From assembly GCF_958295425.1 (NCBI RefSeq), contig NC_081149.1:21238972-21302971 (forward strand): DNA of 64,000 nucleotides. Direction: 5' to 3'. Positions 58,669-64,000 of the stretch are shown piece after piece. This stretch comes from Solea solea (lineage: Eukaryota > Chordata > Actinopteri > Pleuronectiformes > Soleidae). The translations under genes were made by a program, and so were the position numbers. Under the pieces are notes generated by a model, which was given only the letters and a program-made list of their open reading frames with translations, was not told the origin of the DNA and ran no database searches. The first letter of the stretch is position 1. Each line of letters starts with the position of its first letter.

Positions 58669-61600
58669 ATGGCAGACGTTTCTTTGGATGAAGTGATACG
58701 ACGACGCGGTATAAACCTCAAGGCTCCAGTTAAACGGTATGAAAACCACCACTGCACCATTCTATCGCCGGTTATTTAACAGTCGACGCATGGGCTCGTG
58801 TTTTAAAAGCATTACCAAGACTAAGTTATGTTCGTAGCTAAATGGTTTGCTAACATTAGCCTGTTACAGCCAGTAGCAGCTACGTCGCAAATGCTAAGCT
58901 AAGTAGCTGATATTTTCTCTAGGCCTCTAAATATAAAGTACATTTTGAGTGTGAAAATTCATCTACATTCCGTATTTTGACCCAGAAAGTTTCATTAGTG
59001 AGATAGCACTTTAACTTTGCCTTAAGTTTGCTCATGCGTGTGCCCCCACATATCGAAGCGAGCTAGTAAGCTAAAAATAAAATTGTTGCATTCAAACATG
59101 GTTAAAATGTAGTGTAGTGCCTGGAACTGAAGCATGCTAACATGCTCTAGAGTGCTTGTCCCATGCCATGATATTTTTAATGTCTCTTTGTTTGTGTGGA
59201 ATTATTAAATTATCCTAGAGCTTAATACGCTTGATGTATTCACATATATACGAAACGTACGTAGAAACCACTCGGTGTTTTTAAAATGGACCTTCGTGTT
59301 GCCTTTTGTTGCAGCTGTAATATAAATAAAGTTGTCTGTGAGCCCTGATATTTATAAATGGTGCAAAACTGCCTCTTAAACACAATCCCAATTTGATATG
59401 TTTTATTTTTTCAGACCAATGTTTGGACGGGGTGCAGGAATCACTGGCAAGAGTTTCGATGCTCGTCAGAAGATTGGGGTTAATGACGTCAGACAGCGTC
59501 TTGGAGGAGGAGGAACAGGTGAGGGTCCACTAGTTGTTACATAAATGGTTTGCTCATTTCTGTTTTACATGTAACTGTGCTGGTAGAGCTTTGTTCTTTG
59601 GGATTAAAATTTGAGTTTTTTATGATCACTCATCGCCCTTCTTAGGTTTTCAAGTGAAAGATGCCAGAGAAAAGCTGGGACTGAAAGATGCTCGCTTCAA
59701 AATTCGTGGCAGGGGAGGAGCTGGAGGAGTGCAGGATGCCCGGCAGATGATCAACTCTCGCAAACAGGGGCAGAATCCATTCAGTGTCCCTGCACAGACA
59801 ACACAAAGTACAGCAGTAATGCACAAACTACAGAGCCCCGCACTTGTGCCACAAATACAGATACACACCAACAGTCCTCCTGGTGGTCTTAACACAAGGC
59901 ACTTTGGTCCTAATGTCCAACACACACACTCAGTACAAGCACTGAGTGTGAGGGGGAGTGCACCCCCACATTTGAGCAATAATAAGAAAATGATGGATGC
60001 TCGTGATAGGCTTAGCCTCAAGAGGAGTATTGGAGGGACACCAGCTGCTGCTTCCCCACTGATGAAAATAACCAAGACCATTCAGGTGAGTTTCTGTTGT
60101 TTTCATAGTTAGATATTAGTGATATAACCTACTTGTTTTTGTATCTATTAAGTTGTGTGAACATATGGACATGTTTGCTAATGTATGATGTCTCCTTTCA
60201 CAGCAACGTCCACTAGGAACACCAGGTGGCATACGTGCAGCCCCACAGGTAGAGCTCTTTTTCATGATATGTTTAAACAGGAAAGATTGTATGTTTACAC
60301 CAAGTGATACAGGGCTGTTCAGATTGCCATTGTATGTTTGGAAAGGTAAACCTTGACATGGCTTGTGTTTCCACAGTGATGTGTAATTGCTGGATTGCTG
60401 TTGCTGCATCAGTTATAATAGCATGAAATATGCTGCGACACAGTATACACTGCTGCATGCTGACATTATTTGTTAAAAAAGAAACACAACCTGTCTGAAA
60501 TCATCTCTCAGTGCACAATGCACTGTATATTTAAAAGCAGTGTGTTTTAGTTTTTTTCCAATTACATTCCTGTTGTTGCTTAGAGTGAAGATTCTCTGGT
60601 GACCTAGAACAAACTGTACTTGACCAGTTACTAGGACCATGTGCTTTGTACACTACCAGAAGGTTGTAAAAAAGTGGGATTGTGTAGAAATGTTAAATTT
60701 GTCCCCCTCACACAACTCGAATAACTTGTCATGTACTGAATGCAACCGCTTGGTAAAAGTGGTTGTATTCGGAATTTAGATTAGCTCCAAGTTTTAGAAG
60801 AATGTCCTATCATAAGATGGAAATATCTTTATTTTTTTTGTTATTAAGGATTGATTTGTAGAACATGATACTAATTATAATGTTTTGACTCCCTTAGTCT
60901 GTCTCAAATGAGCCTGATGATAAACATATAAAGACTACTACTGCAAACAATATGCTACAGTCAAGGGTAAGAAATGCTTTATTACAGCTGACCCGTAGAG
61001 GTCAATACATACTTGCACTATTACATATCAGGCATTGCACCTAAAACTTTCTTTCTTCCCTTTCTTTTATACAGCCCAGTACAGTAGGTTCCACATTTTC
61101 CATGTCAGCCCCTATCACCAAGGTGGTGAAAAATGATGCCTACATGGCTCCACGTCCTCCTGTACCTGTGGCTCCCAGTCGGCCCAATAGCAACATGGCT
61201 GCCACTCGGTCCTCAGCTCCAGCCTTCCAGCCAGTCTCTAGGAGCCTCCAGCAAAGTACAGCAGAAACCACCACCACAGCGCCTACTCCACCTCAGGTAA
61301 AGCACACTTTCCTTTCCTGTGCAGCTTGTCTTTACTTTGTTTTGTTATTTTTTGTTATTACATTCAAGTGTTTTTCCTAAAATGCTTACTTGTCCAAACA
61401 AAACCCAAACCAAATCACGTGGCCAAAGAGAGGGAAAGAACAAGTTGTCCATGAATGCTTAAGTTGCAAGCCAGGAACTTAATTCCCATTAAAGATGATT
61501 ACAATACTTAATTACATAAAGATTTGAAATTATACATGTTTCACCTATAACTTTTGCAAACAAATCACATTAACTTGACAGTTGTGAGTATGATCATTCG

Positions 61601-64000
61601 ATGCTGTTCTTAATCCTCCTCTGCCTGGAGAAAAAAAATTCATAGGGGTGTTCTTGGATCAAATGGCAACCAGTTGTGATGTCACCCCAATTGCTCTGTT
61701 GGCATTTTTTCAAATGGTATTGAAGAAAACCTGAAACCTGAATCTACTGAATGAGACCATTAATGCCTCAGGAAAATGCTTGCTGACATTATAAATCAAG
61801 TTATAAGTAGGCCCATTCTCTGGTGGCTATTTAGTATATTCTTAGATCCTGTTTTGCTTCAAATAAGAAACTGGAAGACTTACACTTTTTATATACAGTT
61901 TATGGTTTGGATGCAGCAGAGTGTTTTTTTTTCTTCTGTCGGAAGATAAAGGGAAATAAAGTTGAGGTGAGGGTGCAACAAAGTGGCAAGAGGGAAAAAA
62001 GAAGACCCTGGGTTGTTGCATAGTGGGTATATCTATGAGAAACATTTCCGTGGAATTTCCATTGAGCTACCGTTACTACTACTCAGACTACAGTTGACAT
62101 GATCTGCACCATCCCAGACAGCAAAGCATTCATGGCAACCTGAGATATTTACCTTATTTAGTACACCTGGTAGTTGTCAAATCATCTTTCCACTGTAAGT
62201 TTTTTTTGGGTCCATGTGCAGTTTTTTTATGCTCATTACACCTTTACCTATCTGGTCTTGTCATGTGTTTTTTTTCTAGCCGGCTTTCAGTCCTTTGGAA
62301 GGCACAAAGATAACTGTAAACAATCTGCATCCCCGGGTCACAGAGGAAGACATAGTTGTGAGTGAAACTACTTTTCTGTAACTTTTTATGTTTGTTATTC
62401 AATGATGCCCTCAACACTGTTGTACCATGATGACTCATTTGTTTGTACTTTTGTATCTTTTTGTGAGCAGGAACTATTCTGTGTGTGCGGTGCCTTGAAG
62501 CGAGCACGGCTGGTGAAGGTGGGTGTGGCTGAAGTGGTGTTTGTCCGCAAAGACGATGCTGTGAGCGCATACAGGAAGTACAACAATCGCTGCCTGGACG
62601 GTGAGTGCCACCAGCAATGACACACAAGTCAAATAGATCTCTAGGTTTTGAGCACTGTCTTCTGTATAGCATTTAAAGCTAGAGTACAGATGACAGGTTT
62701 GCTGAGGATATCATTGTGTATGTTAATGTTAAACAGTGTTGTTGAACTAAAGGATAGCCTGGTGGATTGTGCTTTGCATTAGCGGGACTGTCACTCACCA
62801 GGATGATGATGATGATGTTAGGGTGTTTATGTAAATCATTTTTAATTATCCTTTCTTTGCTTCTTGTCCACCCCCAGGTCAACCCATGAAGTGTAACCTT
62901 CACATTCAGGGAAATGTCATCACATCTGATCAGCCCATTCTTTTGTAAGTGAAACTGCAGTGTTTCATTCCTTCATTCAAAATTAACCTGCTGAAAACTC
63001 TGTTTAAGTACAAATGTTTTATTTAACACGGTTTGTGTTCAGTCTAAATTATTATATACACTTTTAATTTTGGCTATAAAGATCTGTGATTTTAATAGTA
63101 AACAATGTGCACGTTAACTGCATATACTAAAGCAGTGGTTACTAATAGGCAGCCAGTGGTTTGGATCTGGACACAGGTGATGTCTTTTGTAGACCCAGAC
63201 CTATTTCTATAAATCAGTGAAAACTGCCACATTTTGTTTCTAGTTTAATTGGCACAGCTTTTCCAGCCTTCACAACACTAGAGGTCCAGGAAATGCAGAC
63301 CAGCTACACACATTATACATTTCCAATGTGACGACACTCGGCCAATCATATTAGTGAATTGGGGCCACATTCGATGTGTGTGCAATCACTGAATTTGTTA
63401 CCTCACTTTGGGTAAGGACACATGATAGCAGCAGCCACACTGAGTGAACAGTGTTGTTTTTTGGGGATGAGAGTACTCTATTATTTAATTTGAACTGCTT
63501 GGTTTCACACTGAAATAAAGAGAATGTGTCTTTCACCGCCATTTCAACATCTCATATTGCATATTTTAGTAAAAAAAAAAAAAAAATAATAATAATAATT
63601 CAGAGGTACACTGTATAGCGCTATAATAACACTGGCGGCTTTAGCATTTCTGGCATGTCTGTCACATCTGACTTGGATTCTGACTTGCATTGTAGCCCAC
63701 CTTGACTCATTGTGTATCTTCACTTCAATCCTTGGAACAGACAGTGGCAAAGATGGCTAACATTTTTTAAATATTGTGGACGCTAACTCCTCTCTTGCCT
63801 GTGCTCCTGCAGGAGACTCAGTGACACTCCAGGCACAGGCAGCAGTACAAAGAAAGAAGGCCTGCCGCCCTCCTTGTCCCGTCCCGCTGGCCAGCGAGCC
63901 TCCTCTCAGCCCACTCCAGAGGTTGACCCCCAGACCATCCTCAAAGCTCTGTTCAACTCCACTGCTCAGTCCAGCTCCACCACTGAGCCCACGAGCTCAC
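58669..64000 (+). CDS. poldip3: DNA polymerase delta-interacting protein 3 / SKAR (partial, 10 coding exons in window)
   Basis: Nuclear RRM protein that binds the p50 subunit of DNA polymerase delta. It is also an S6K1 target that joins the exon-junction/TREX machinery in mRNA export and translation. Exons: 58669-58736, 59415-59518, 59646-60085, 60204-60248, 60898-60966, 61075-61296, 62280-62357, 62471-62600, 62878-62944, 63813-64000 (runs off the window). All join in phase; about 470 codons so far. It starts MADVSLDEVIRRRGINLK. The N-terminus has repeated DAR-containing motifs (SFDARQKIG, VKDAREKLGL, VQDARQMIN, MMDARDRLSL). The RRM is at about residues 320-390 (KITVNNLHPRVTEEDI; VAEVVFVRKDDAVSAYRKYN). 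Next come LRLSDTPG and PEVDPQTILKALF. Human is about 421 residues, so this fish form is longer, mainly in the exon 59646-60085 and in the linker exons before the RRM. Confidence 0.96.

Noticed and set aside
59650..60081. 143-codon minus-strand frame over poldip3 exon 3
   Set aside because: Antisense shadow; the + strand frame is a clear POLDIP3 exon with splice sites.
1..64000. CRISPR arrays, phage or bacterial defence systems, tRNA or rRNA genes
   Set aside because: The sequence is an intron-rich vertebrate locus. Tandem repeats seen are microsatellites or coding repeats, and no cloverleaf with A/B boxes was recognised by eye; a tRNAscan-SE run would settle tRNAs.

Overview
This window is nuclear DNA from a ray-finned (teleost) fish. 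It has short GT-AG introns, strong protein matches to vertebrate genes, AT-rich introns, (GT)n/(AC)n microsatellites, and several repeat families that I recognise as common in teleost genomes. There is one 200-N assembly gap (43419-43618). The gene set (srebf2, nol12, triobp, ndufa6, smdt1, poldip3) corresponds to genes of human 22q13. fam234b, as I recall on another human chromosome (12p), is the odd member.

Layout: (1) 1-267 is the 3' end of an unrecognised gene. (2) 2090-14247 (+) is srebf2, 20 coding exons, with the mir-33 hairpin in the intron between coding exons 17 and 18. (3) 17193-19076 (+) is nol12, six exons. (4) 20952-39069 (+) is triobp. It has an upstream half with a Cys-rich N-terminal motif and a large repeat exon, an internal first exon at 29152-29157 that starts the short TRIOBP-1 (Tara) form, a PH domain, and C-terminal coiled coils. 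(5) 41033-41171 (+) is ndufa6 exon 1; the remaining coding exons are not visible and probably lie in the N gap. (6) 43943-44386 (-) is smdt1 (EMRE), tail to tail with ndufa6. (7) 47408-55807 (-) is fam234b, 13 exons whose lengths sum to exactly 701 codons. (8) 58669 to the window end (+) is poldip3, cut inside its tenth coding exon.

Functional links: srebf2 and its intronic mir-33 form the conserved sterol-control pair, a transcription factor that raises cholesterol synthesis and uptake and a miRNA that represses sterol efflux genes. ndufa6 (complex I, LYR protein) and smdt1 (mitochondrial calcium uniporter regulator) are neighbouring mitochondrial genes. nol12 (rRNA processing) and poldip3 (mRNA export and translation) are RNA-handling housekeeping genes. 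ETS-type (nol12, ndufa6) and NRF-1-type (poldip3) motifs lie just upstream of their start codons.

Intergenic and intronic DNA carries a truncated LINE (41893-43020, -), a second LINE fossil (about 36040-36400, +), three pieces of one interspersed repeat, and several inverted-repeat DNA elements, one nested inside another. I see no prokaryotic operon, CRISPR array, phage or defence system. The most interesting material is the triobp isoform architecture with its own roughly 34-residue repeat, the intronic mir-33 hairpin, and the broken ndufa6 assembly.
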